From: Gammaproteobacteria bacterium
Lineage (GTDB): Bacteria > Pseudomonadota > Gammaproteobacteria > UBA6002
Direction: 5' to 3'
NCBI GenBank assembly: GCA_020050845.1
Contig: JAGVJZ010000014.1
Location: forward strand, 1 to 39,181
Length of the DNA: 39,181 bases
A model generated the notes under the pieces. That model saw nothing but the letters and a program-made list of their open reading frames with translations, was not told the DNA's origin and ran no database searches. The position numbers were made by a program, and so were the translations under genes. Shown here one piece after another: positions 30,975-39,181 of the stretch (within the stretch, counting starts at the first letter, position 1; every line of letters starts with the position of its first letter).

Positions 30975-31184
30975 ATGAGTCTCCTATTGACAAAAAAGAG
31001 CCATTATATACGAAAACAAGCCCGAGGCCATGTACAAGCTCTTAGTATCTTCTGTTACGTGGCCGTGCCCGCGTGCCCGGCCACGTAAATTTCTAATGAA
31101 AATGGATTTAATCTATTGCAAAAAACAATATTTTTTTTTATTTTAATCCGGCAGCACATAAAAAATAATAGATCTTGGAATCGT

Positions 31185-31880
31185 ATGTATCATCGCATAA
31201 TTAAAATAATAGTGCTTGTTTGTCTCCTGCCATCATTCTCCGCTTATGCTGCAGAATATTTCAGTACCAAGCTATGCGAATCAGGTCAATATGATTGCAT
31301 CCAAATCCGCAAGGGTGAGACCTGGTCCTCATTATGGCCCGATGCAAAAGAGCGCAATATCATTCAACGCTTAAATCGCATGAATACTAGACTTCGTCCC
31401 GGAATGTTTATTGCAATGGCAGATACTCAGGATGTTGATGTCCTAGCTCTTTGTCCTCTACCTTTTAAAGTCGACCCTCCTGGTACCAAACTCATCACAG
31501 TGGATCTTAAGCAACTAGCATGGGGCGCTTACGATGACCAAGGGAATTTAATCAAATGGGGGCCTGCTTCGGGCGGAAGTAAGTGGTGCTATGACATCAA
31601 TATGTCAGGTAAAACAGTGATTGGCCGCTTTGAAATCTACGATATTCGTGGCGAAAGCTGTATTTCAAGAAAGTTTCCAATCAATGAAGGTGGGGCTCCT
31701 ATGCCTTACTGCATGTTCTTTCAAGGTGGCTTTGCGCTACATGGCTCTGATGAAGTGCCAGGTTTCAATGCGAGCCACGGTTGTGTGAGAATGTTTCCAG
31801 AAGATGCCAAGTGGCTAAATGAACAATTCGCCAGAACGCCAGGCAGAACCCAAGTTTTCGTTCTACCTTACGATGAATAA
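31185..31880 (+). CDS. L,D-transpeptidase (YkuD) with N-terminal signal peptide
   Basis: ALHGSDEVPGFNASHGCVRMFPEDAKWL catalytic HGC motif; signal peptide MYHRIIKIIVLVCLLPSFSAYAA, so start moved from 31116 to 31185. Confidence 0.88.
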   Translation: MYHRIIKIIVLVCLLPSFSAYAAEYFSTKLCESGQYDCIQIRKGETWSSLWPDAKERNIIQRLNRMNTRLRPGMFIAMADTQDVDVLALCPLPFKVDPPGTKLITVDLKQLAWGAYDDQGNLIKWGPASGGSKWCYDINMSGKTVIGRFEIYDIRGESCISRKFPINEGGAPMPYCMFFQGGFALHGSDEVPGFNASHGCVRMFPEDAKWLNEQFARTPGRTQVFVLPYDE

Positions 31881-31888
31881 ATAAATTA

Positions 31889-32914
31889 TCAGTCCCCGAT
31901 TTTCAAACGATTCCAATAATCTTCATAAACCGCATTAATATCGCCTAAATCCACCAGAAACTCTCCTCTTTGTAAGGTCTTGGTGTCTGGATTTAAAATT
32001 GGACTCATTCGCATCGCGGCGGGTAACAACGGAACGGTCGCCTTGTTTGGAGTAGAAAAGCCAGTAGCAACGGCAATTTCCTTGGCGATTTCCGGCCTCA
32101 TTAAAAAGTTTACAAAGGCTAATGCGGCATCGATATGCGGAGCATTATTTGGAATTGCGATACAATCCATCCAAAGTTCAAAGCCTTCTTTTGGATAAAT
32201 ATAGACAAGATTCGGATTTTCAGAAGTAGCATTAAAAATATCGCCATTCAAACCTAATCCGATATAAGCATCTTCATCGATATAGATATTTTGCTCAGCT
32301 TCGACACTAAATAATTTTATATTAGGCCAGAGTGTTTTAAGCTGTAAATAGGCCTGATGGATATGTTCTTTATTAGTATCATTAATTGAATATCCTAACT
32401 TTAGTAACGCAATCGCAAATACTTCTCGCATATCATCAAACAATAACAATTGATTTTTAAAGCGAGGATTCCAAAGATCACGAAAGCTTGTGACTTGCGC
32501 TGGGGAAATAAATTTTTTATTGATGACTATTCCCATTGTTCCCCAAAGATAGGGAACGCTAAACCGATTGTTTGGATCAAACGATTGATTCAATAAAGCC
32601 GCATTGAGGTATTTAAAGTTTGAAAGCTTCGTTCTATCTAAAGCGAGCAACATATTTTCTTTGCTCATTCTTTGAACATAGTAACTGCTTGGAAAAATGA
32701 CATCGTAACCTAGTTTCGGTGTAGTTTTTAACTTTGCATATAAAGTTTCGTTACTATCATATTCGGTGTAGTTGATTTGAATGCCAGTTTCAGTCTCAAA
32801 TTTTTTAATCACAGATTGGGGCATATAGTCTGCCCAGTTGTAAACATTGAGTACTTGTTTACCTACAGCATTAGGAGCCATAAGAAACATGAATACTAAC
32901 AATAACAATCTCAT
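31889..32914 (-). CDS. potD: Spermidine/putrescine ABC transporter, substrate-binding protein
   Basis: LNVYNWADYMPQSVIKKFETETGIQINYTEYDSNETLYAKLK; signal peptide MRLLLLVFMFLMAPNAVG; start taken at that Met. Confidence 0.93.
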   Translation of the reverse strand: MRLLLLVFMFLMAPNAVGKQVLNVYNWADYMPQSVIKKFETETGIQINYTEYDSNETLYAKLKTTPKLGYDVIFPSSYYVQRMSKENMLLALDRTKLSNFKYLNAALLNQSFDPNNRFSVPYLWGTMGIVINKKFISPAQVTSFRDLWNPRFKNQLLLFDDMREVFAIALLKLGYSINDTNKEHIHQAYLQLKTLWPNIKLFSVEAEQNIYIDEDAYIGLGLNGDIFNATSENPNLVYIYPKEGFELWMDCIAIPNNAPHIDAALAFVNFLMRPEIAKEIAVATGFSTPNKATVPLLPAAMRMSPILNPDTKTLQRGEFLVDLGDINAVYEDYWNRLKIGD

Positions 32915-33675
32915 TGTTTTTTTCTCAAGATAAATTGCGAACTCATGACAATTAACAGTGTCAAAAGTAATAAAATCGTACACAGGGCATTAATTTCCGG
33001 TTTGACTCCCATTCGTACCAATGAATAAATTTTTAACGGTAAGATTTGAAACCCAGGACCGGTCACGAAATAACTGATGATCACATCATCAAGAGAAAGA
33101 GTAAAACCAATCAACCAACCTGACAAAATGCCTGGCCAAAGTAATGGCAATAAGATTTTTTTGAAAATAGTGGCATCACTAGCGCCAAGATCTTTTGCTG
33201 CTTCAAAAATAAACTTATTTAAGGAGGTCATTCTTGAATAAATGATAATCGTAATGAACGGCACGCAAAGAGTAATATGCGCTAATAATAGAGTCCAAAA
33301 CCCCAAAGGGATATTAAATAACGAATATAACATTAAAAGAGAAGTCGCCATCACAATATCTGGCATGACAATCAAGATGAATAGCAAACCATGTAATAAT
33401 TTTTTGCCGAAAAATTTATAACGATAAAGACTACTAGCGGCAATGGTAGCAATAATGCTGCCAATCGTTGCTGCACAGATCCCGATGATTAATGAGTGCC
33501 AAGCAACAATTAAAAGTCCACGATCTTGAAGAAGATAACGATACCAGTCTAAAGTAAAGCCATGCCAGATTAGAGAGCGGGTAGCATTGTTAAAAGAATA
33601 AATAACGACGACTAAAATCGGAATGTATAAAAAAGCATAGACCAATGAAAGGTAAAGGTTCTTTGCTATTTTCAT
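32911..33675 (-). CDS. potC: Spermidine/putrescine ABC transporter permease
   Basis: Binding-protein-dependent permease EAAKDLGASDATIFKKILLPLLWPGILSG; ATGA overlap with potD and potB; start at MKIAKNLYLSLVYAFLYIPI. Confidence 0.92.
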   Translation of the reverse strand: MKIAKNLYLSLVYAFLYIPILVVVIYSFNNATRSLIWHGFTLDWYRYLLQDRGLLIVAWHSLIIGICAATIGSIIATIAASSLYRYKFFGKKLLHGLLFILIVMPDIVMATSLLMLYSLFNIPLGFWTLLLAHITLCVPFITIIIYSRMTSLNKFIFEAAKDLGASDATIFKKILLPLLWPGILSGWLIGFTLSLDDVIISYFVTGPGFQILPLKIYSLVRMGVKPEINALCTILLLLTLLIVMSSQFILRKKQ

Positions 33676-34526
33676 AGCAATTCCTGACGATTTTGATTTT
33701 TCGAATTTTTCCAGTAGACCACTATAAAGATTGCAACAATGAGCAATAAACAAACACTCGTTGCTGCACCCATTGGCCAGTCATTAAGCGTTAAGAATTG
33801 ATTTTGGATTAAATTACCTAACAGAAGACTTTTAGCACCGCCCAACATAACTGGAATAAAAAATAGCGTCATCGCAGGCAAAAATACCAACATGATACCC
33901 GCTATAATCCCAGCTTTAGTAAGCGGTAAAATGACTCTAAAAAATATGGTCAATCGATTGGCGCCTAAATCACGCGCTGCATCAATTAAAGTATGGTCAA
34001 GTTTTTCAATGTTCGTATAGAGAGGTAAAATCATGAATGGCAAAAGATCATAAACTAAACCAATAAATACTGCCGTATCAGAATACAAGAGTTGTAACGG
34101 TTGATGAATAATGCCTAGAAACAATAATAACTGATTCAAAAGACCTTTAGATTTCAATATGGCCAGGATGGCATAAGTACGAATCAAGGAACTCGTCCAA
34201 AAAGGAATGATCACTAATAACAGTAACATAGAGCGATACTGCTTTTTAACTTGGGCAATGCCATAAGCAAATGGATAAGCTATTAACAAACAGAAGAATG
34301 TACTCAAACCTGCTAATTCGAAAGATTTCAGAAAAATGTGGACATAAGCTGTATTAAAAAGGTGAGTATAATTTTGCAGAGTAAAGGGTAAGCGCACTAA
34401 AGTCATATTATCTTTATGTAAGAAACTTGCTACCAACACTAAGAGAGTGGGTAACAACGCAAACAGAGTGAGCCAGATCCAAACTAAAGATAGAGAAAAA
34501 GTTTTGAAGTTATTATGCTTCGTCAT
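33672..34526 (-). CDS. potB: Spermidine/putrescine ABC transporter permease
   Basis: DAARDLGANRLTIFFRVILPLTKAGIIAG permease loop; 6-TM profile; operon position. Confidence 0.92.
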   Translation of the reverse strand: MTKHNNFKTFSLSLVWIWLTLFALLPTLLVLVASFLHKDNMTLVRLPFTLQNYTHLFNTAYVHIFLKSFELAGLSTFFCLLIAYPFAYGIAQVKKQYRSMLLLLVIIPFWTSSLIRTYAILAILKSKGLLNQLLLFLGIIHQPLQLLYSDTAVFIGLVYDLLPFMILPLYTNIEKLDHTLIDAARDLGANRLTIFFRVILPLTKAGIIAGIMLVFLPAMTLFFIPVMLGGAKSLLLGNLIQNQFLTLNDWPMGAATSVCLLLIVAIFIVVYWKNSKNQNRQELL

Positions 34527-35610
34527 GTGGAATAATCACCTCCCATCCCGAAGTCCAATGAATCCAAACTTTTTCGCCAACCTCATATTCTAATTTTTCG
34601 TCATCTTCATCAAAGAACTCACTCGCTGAGATCAATTTATTGCTGGCTAAGCGTAGAATTAAATCCACTGTACTCCCTTTGTAAATGACTTTTTCTACGA
34701 TGCCTGGCAACATATCGCTGCTATCTTGCACTTCGCGCTGACCCCAAACACGAAGATCTTCGGGCCGTAACATCACTGAAACACTTTGTCCTTCATGCAA
34801 CTGCTTTTTGTTTTGACATTGAAAAACCTTACCTTCGATTAACACTTCAACTTGTTTAGGAGTATTTTTGGAAACTACCGTTTCGAAAATGTTTGCTTCG
34901 CCAATAAATTTTGCTACGAATAGATTGGTAGGTTCTTCATAGACATCACGAGGTCGACCAATTTGCTCGATGATCCCTTGATTCATCACCACGATGCGGT
35001 CTGACATCTGCAACGCTTCTTCCTGATCATGTGTCACAAAAACGAAAGTAATACCTAGACTACGCTGAATTTCTTTCAACTCGATGCGCATATTTTTTCG
35101 CAAGCTATAATCCAAAGCGCTAAACGGTTCATCGAGTAATAAAAACATCGGTTGATTGACCACAGCACGTGCTATCGCTACTCGCTGTTGTTGACCACCA
35201 CTCAGAATGCTTGGCTTTCGCTGCGCAAATTTACTGAGCTTAACCATATCAAGTACATTTTTAACTTTTTCTGCAATAACGTCATTAGCCATACGCTGGC
35301 AACGCAATCCGAAAGCTACATTTTCATACACGGTCATATGAGGAAATAAAGCATAGCTTTGGAAAACCATATTAACATTGCGGATTTCGGGAGGAGTTTT
35401 AGTTATATTTTTGCCTTGTAACCAGATCGAGCCTTTTTCAGGCTGTTCAAAGCCCGCAAGCAGACGCAACAAAGTAGTCTTGCCACATCCTGAAGGGCCA
35501 AGTAATGTTAGAAACTCACCATTTTTGATTTCTAAATTTATATCATCCAAGACTAGATGATTATGAAAGTGCTTACTGACACTTTTAATTTCGATGAGGT
35601 TTTCATTCAT
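34513..35610 (-). CDS. potA: Spermidine/putrescine ABC transporter ATPase
   Basis: Walker A GPSGCGKTT; LSGGQQQRVAIARA; Walker B LLLDEPFSALD; TOBE-type C-terminus. Confidence 0.95.
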   Translation of the reverse strand: MNENLIEIKSVSKHFHNHLVLDDINLEIKNGEFLTLLGPSGCGKTTLLRLLAGFEQPEKGSIWLQGKNITKTPPEIRNVNMVFQSYALFPHMTVYENVAFGLRCQRMANDVIAEKVKNVLDMVKLSKFAQRKPSILSGGQQQRVAIARAVVNQPMFLLLDEPFSALDYSLRKNMRIELKEIQRSLGITFVFVTHDQEEALQMSDRIVVMNQGIIEQIGRPRDVYEEPTNLFVAKFIGEANIFETVVSKNTPKQVEVLIEGKVFQCQNKKQLHEGQSVSVMLRPEDLRVWGQREVQDSSDMLPGIVEKVIYKGSTVDLILRLASNKLISASEFFDEDDEKLEYEVGEKVWIHWTSGWEVIIPHDEA

Positions 35611-35765
35611 CTAACTTACCCTCAATCATCTCAAGAAGCGAACAACTCCTTGGGTGTTGGGTGGCGAAGCACCTACAAAAAAACAAGCGCGGATTATGGG
35701 ACCAATTTGTTCTGTTGTCTATGTTTCTTGGAAATATTTTCTAATTAATGATCTCTGAATAAAAA

Positions 35766-35808
35766 GAGGTGAAATCCGGAATGTAGGTTTCCTAAATTTC
35801 ACTTTTTT
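35766..35808. terminator. Putative terminator-like hairpin
   Basis: GTGAAAT (35769-35775) pairs with ATTTCAC (35796-35802), followed by TTTTTT on +; an A-run on the left gives a T-run on the minus strand. Confidence 0.4.
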
Positions 35809-35863
35809 AAGGCCACGACTTCACATATTAAGGCTTTTAGTTCAAGGCTATTTGCTTATAATT

Positions 35864-35955
35864 AAAAATCGCGGCCTCAAAACCTCTAAAATCGCGGCCA
35901 ATAAATTTTAAAAATAGCGGCGTTAAAACTTTAAAAATCGCGGCTACTGTGTTAA
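35864..35955 (+). repeat. Four tandem 23-bp iteron-like repeats
   Basis: Core (A)AAAATCGCGGCC starting at 35864, 35887, 35910 and 35933 with exact 23-bp spacing, immediately upstream of the AAA ATPase gene. Confidence 0.85.
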
Positions 35956-35981
35956 AGTTATAGGTTTCAGAAAGGTGTCAT

Positions 35982-37220
35982 ATGGACCAATTTTATGAAC
36001 GCTGGCAGCTAAATAATTTAAGATCTGCACTCAAAACTAGACGAGTATTGCTGATTACTGGTGCCAGACAATGCGGAAAAACCACATTAGCAAAGCAGTT
36101 AAATGTAGGCAGCAAAAACTACCGCACATTAGACGATATAGCGATTAGGCGCCTAGCAGAAATCGATCCAAATAGTTTTCTGAATCATTCGGGAGACACG
36201 CTAATAATCGATGAAATCCAAAGGGTACCCGAGCTATTATCAGCTATAAAAATGGTGGTAGACAACAATACAAAACCTGGACAGTTTGTTCTAACTGGAT
36301 CAGCAGATATCTCATCAATACCAAGTGCAAAAGAATCACTTGCAGGACGAATTCGAAAATTAAGACTAAGGACTTTGTCTGAAGGCGAAATTTTAAACTC
36401 TAAGCCAACTTTTATACAGCAAGCTTTCGAACAAAAGTTTCTTCAAAACTCGATTAATTATACCAGGGGAAAAGTTATAGAAAGTGCTTTTAGAGGAGGA
36501 TACCCAGAAGCTGTTAAATTAGAGCCTTATGAAAGAACAATTTGGCATAGAGATTACCTAAATGCACTTCTCGATAAGGATTTACAGCAGATAGCTAAAA
36601 TACACAGATTGAATGCAATGAAAGATTTAGTCAATACACTTGCGGCTTGGTCCGGTAAATTTATGGATATATCCGCGATTTCTTCGGGTTTATCAATAAG
36701 TAGACCTACCTTAGAAAGCTATATCAATGCATTAGAAACATTGTATGTAATCGAAACAATACATCCTTGGACACATACAGACTATGCAAGAGTAGGTAAA
36801 CAAAAAAAGGTTTTCATGAACGACTCTGGGTTAATGGCTTCAACTCTTAGATGGAATATTGATCAAGTTCAATTAGATGCTGATAGGTCTGGAAAACTAA
36901 TTGAAACATTCGTATTTAACGAAATTGCATCTCAAATTGATGCAAGCAATGAGGAATATACGCTTTATCACTATAGAGATCGAGAACAACACGAAATTGA
37001 TTTTTTAATTGAAAGAGCAGATGATTTAGCGTTATTAGGGATTGAGATAAAAGCCGGAAGTGCCATTAGCCAAAATGATTTCAAACATCTAAGATGGTTC
37101 AAAGAAAATCTAGCAAAGGATAGAACCTTCATTGGAATTACTCTTTACACCGGAGAACTAATAGGAGAAATTGGCAAAGGACTTTGGGCTATACCCTTTA
37201 GCGCATTATGGTCGAGTTAA
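35982..37220 (+). CDS. AAA-family ATPase with DUF4143 C-terminal domain
   Basis: Walker A TGARQCGKTTLAKQL; LIIDEIQRVPELLSAIKMVVD; FVLTGSADI; SLAGRIRKLRLRTLSEGEI; C-terminal HYRDREQHEIDFLIE nuclease-fold-like motif. Confidence 0.92.
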   Translation: MDQFYERWQLNNLRSALKTRRVLLITGARQCGKTTLAKQLNVGSKNYRTLDDIAIRRLAEIDPNSFLNHSGDTLIIDEIQRVPELLSAIKMVVDNNTKPGQFVLTGSADISSIPSAKESLAGRIRKLRLRTLSEGEILNSKPTFIQQAFEQKFLQNSINYTRGKVIESAFRGGYPEAVKLEPYERTIWHRDYLNALLDKDLQQIAKIHRLNAMKDLVNTLAAWSGKFMDISAISSGLSISRPTLESYINALETLYVIETIHPWTHTDYARVGKQKKVFMNDSGLMASTLRWNIDQVQLDADRSGKLIETFVFNEIASQIDASNEEYTLYHYRDREQHEIDFLIERADDLALLGIEIKAGSAISQNDFKHLRWFKENLAKDRTFIGITLYTGELIGEIGKGLWAIPFSALWSS

Positions 37221-37252
37221 TTCTGTAGCCTGAATGAACGCCTGCGAAGGCT

Positions 37253-37439
37253 CATAGGCGTCAACTTAAGCAGCAATTTTTGTCACATCAGGCTGCTCTT
37301 ACTTTGTCTTTCCCGCGACTATGCTACGTGTGGCTGGAAGCATGGATTCCCGCTTTCGCGGGAAAGACAAAGGAATGGAAGACAAATAAGACTGATTAAC
37401 ATCAAAGCAACAACAATTTTCCTTAAGTTGACGCCTATG
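37253..37439. repeat. MITE-like nested inverted-repeat element
   Basis: 18-bp perfect terminal inverted repeats CATAGGCGTCAACTTAAG (37253-37270 / 37422-37439). Inside: a 17-bp inverted repeat CTTTGTCTTTCCCGCGA / TCGCGGGAAAGACAAAG and a CCCGC-TTTC-GCGGG hairpin. Confidence 0.75.
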
Positions 37440-37463
37440 TGTGAAGGTCGGTAGAGAATCAGA

Positions 37464-38654
37464 CTACTTTTGAAGTTGTTGGTAAATTAATTGCATCAAC
37501 GCCTCAGATAGATCTCGCTTCGGCATTAATTCAAAATCCATTTGTTTCGTGGCTGTTATGACAGAAACACAATTAAAATCACTATTGAAGCCAGAATCAT
37601 CCTCGCTAATGTCATTAGCAACAACCATATCCAAATTCTTTTGCAGCAACTTAGCCTTCGCATTCTCAATAAGATTTTCAGACTCTGCGGCAAAACCAAC
37701 TAGGAAAGGTTTGTCTTGCCGTTTGCCAATTTCTTGAAGAATATCAATATTCTTTTCAAGTTTAAGGTCAGTCAGCATACCTTTTTTTATCTTTTGAGTA
37801 GCGATCTCCTTAGCACGGAAATCGGCAACAGCAGCACAGCCGATAAAGACATCACAATCAGGTAAGTGCTCGAAAACAGCTCGATGCATTTCGCTGGCAG
37901 ATTCAACTGCAATAGTTTTAACATTGCCAGGCGGTTTTAATTGCGTCGGTCCGGAGATCAGTACGACTTGCGCTCCCAAATCCCTCGCAGATTGGGCAAG
38001 CGCATAACCCATCTTGCCAGAACTGAAATTGCTGATATATCTAACTGGATCAAGGCGTTCACGGGTGGGCCCAGCCGTAATCACTATTTTCTTACCTTGT
38101 AACAGCTTAGGCGCAAAATGACTGGTGATCTTTTCCATTATTTGGCTAGGCTCTATCATTCTTCCAGGACCATCATCACCACAAGCCTGCAACCCTTCAT
38201 CAGGGCCCCAGAACACAACCCCACGTTGCGCTAATTGCTGAACATTTTGCTGCGTAGCAATGTGGCGCCACATTTGCTGGTTCATGGCTGGAACAAGCGC
38301 TGTTGGAGCGGCACTAGCCAAATAAAGTGTGCTCAATAGATCATCGGCTATACCTACATTTAACTTGGCAATGACGTTGGCAGTTGCTGGCGCAATCACA
38401 ATCAAATCTGCCCATTTCGCTAAGGTAATGTGGGACATACTCGCTTCAGTAGTTGGATCCAAGAGCTGGCTGTGAACAGGAGAGCCACTGACTGCTTGCA
38501 AGGTCAATTCAGTGATAAACTGCTTGGCGTCTTGGGTCATGACTACTTTAACATTCACGCCTTTCGCTTTAAGCAGCCGTACTAATTCTGGGGTTTTATA
38601 GGCTGCAATGCTGCCAGTGACGCCGATTACAATATTTTTCGTACAAAAATTCAT
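37464..38654 (-). CDS. coaBC: Bifunctional phosphopantothenoylcysteine decarboxylase / phosphopantothenate-cysteine ligase
   Basis: IVIGVTGSIAAYKTPELVRLL; PAMNQQMWRH; VITAGPTRERLDPVRYISNFSSGKMGYALA; VGFAAES. Confidence 0.97.
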   Translation of the reverse strand: MNFCTKNIVIGVTGSIAAYKTPELVRLLKAKGVNVKVVMTQDAKQFITELTLQAVSGSPVHSQLLDPTTEASMSHITLAKWADLIVIAPATANVIAKLNVGIADDLLSTLYLASAAPTALVPAMNQQMWRHIATQQNVQQLAQRGVVFWGPDEGLQACGDDGPGRMIEPSQIMEKITSHFAPKLLQGKKIVITAGPTRERLDPVRYISNFSSGKMGYALAQSARDLGAQVVLISGPTQLKPPGNVKTIAVESASEMHRAVFEHLPDCDVFIGCAAVADFRAKEIATQKIKKGMLTDLKLEKNIDILQEIGKRQDKPFLVGFAAESENLIENAKAKLLQKNLDMVVANDISEDDSGFNSDFNCVSVITATKQMDFELMPKRDLSEALMQLIYQQLQK

Positions 38655-38858
38655 GGATTACTCTCGTTTCGACAAAAGTATTAAAGAACAAATCTAAATT
38701 TAGCCCTTAAAACACTCTCTTACTATATCTAACAAGGCCTAAAGTTGAGAGCCTTGGCTTAAATTAATGGCAGATGTAATTTATTGGCAAATAGAATTTA
38801 ATTATGGATAATATATAGCAAAAATAGAGACACTTAAAATTCGATGGTCACCATTATT

Positions 38859-39181
38859 ATGACAAAGATAAATTCAGAGATATTAGTACAAATTCAAAGC
38901 AATAACACCAGACTAACTAAACTTGACTTAAGGCGGTATCAATTCAATGCTTCAAACGTTGGGGTCTTAATTGCTCACCTTGCAACCCATACCCATCTCC
39001 AGACTCTCGATGTCGGTTACACCAGAATTAGAGCTGATTGGGCTATAGCTTTAGCTAATCATCCTCACTTAACTTCTCTCTTCCTCAACGATAACGTGTT
39101 TGGAGACGCTGAAGCTATTGTTTTGGCTAACAACACTCACTTGCCTTCTCTCAATTTCGAAAATAATAGGATAAGAAAGGA
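38859..39181 (+). CDS. LRR protein, 3'-truncated by the window edge (not in supplied ORF track)
   Basis: Open frame MTKINSEILVQIQSNNTRLTKLDLRRYQFNASNVGVLIAHLATHTHLQTLDVGYTRIRADWAIALANHPHLTSLFLNDNVFGDAEAIVLANNTHLPSLNFENNRIRK, colinear with the N-terminus of the LRR protein at 11821-13377. Confidence 0.85.
   Translation, partial: MTKINSEILVQIQSNNTRLTKLDLRRYQFNASNVGVLIAHLATHTHLQTLDVGYTRIRADWAIALANHPHLTSLFLNDNVFGDAEAIVLANNTHLPSLNFENNRIRK

Noticed and set aside
35864-35955. 23-bp repeats considered as a mini-CRISPR
   Set aside because: Conserved part is only ~12 bp, with no 25-40 nt repeat or spacer structure and no cas genes in the window.

Overview
The 39.2-kb window looks like a bacterial chromosome segment, probably a gammaproteobacterium of Legionellales/Coxiellaceae type. 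That affiliation is inferred from the housekeeping genes sitting beside eukaryote-like LRR proteins; I ran no search. Housekeeping content: PAP2 phosphatase, two MFS transporters, Ku, a CPA1-type Na+/H+ antiporter, a complete thiamine operon (thiC-thiO-thiS-thiG-thiDE fusion-thiF/rhodanese) under a TPP riboswitch, pepN, ubiG-gph, a stand-alone Hpt protein, a CDF metal exporter, sohB, an L,D-transpeptidase, potABCD and coaBC. Accessory content: a HicAB toxin-antitoxin pair, a DUF4143-type AAA ATPase, several large orphan proteins and three LRR proteins. One LRR protein has 15 exact 24-aa repeats and a C-terminal F-box-like motif. The observation I rate highest is a classical peptide-leader attenuator at 1591-1722. 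It has a 25-aa leader peptide rich in Val and Thr codons (MKISYNKVSVVRLVVKTTTRWGLML), mutually exclusive pause, antiterminator and terminator helices, and an MFS transporter gene downstream. Other notable items: an SD-sequestering expression platform in the TPP riboswitch, four tandem 23-bp iteron-like repeats upstream of the AAA ATPase, a remnant of an M20D amidohydrolase, two MITE-like inverted-repeat elements, REP-like hairpins, and an unlisted LRR gene truncated by the right edge.
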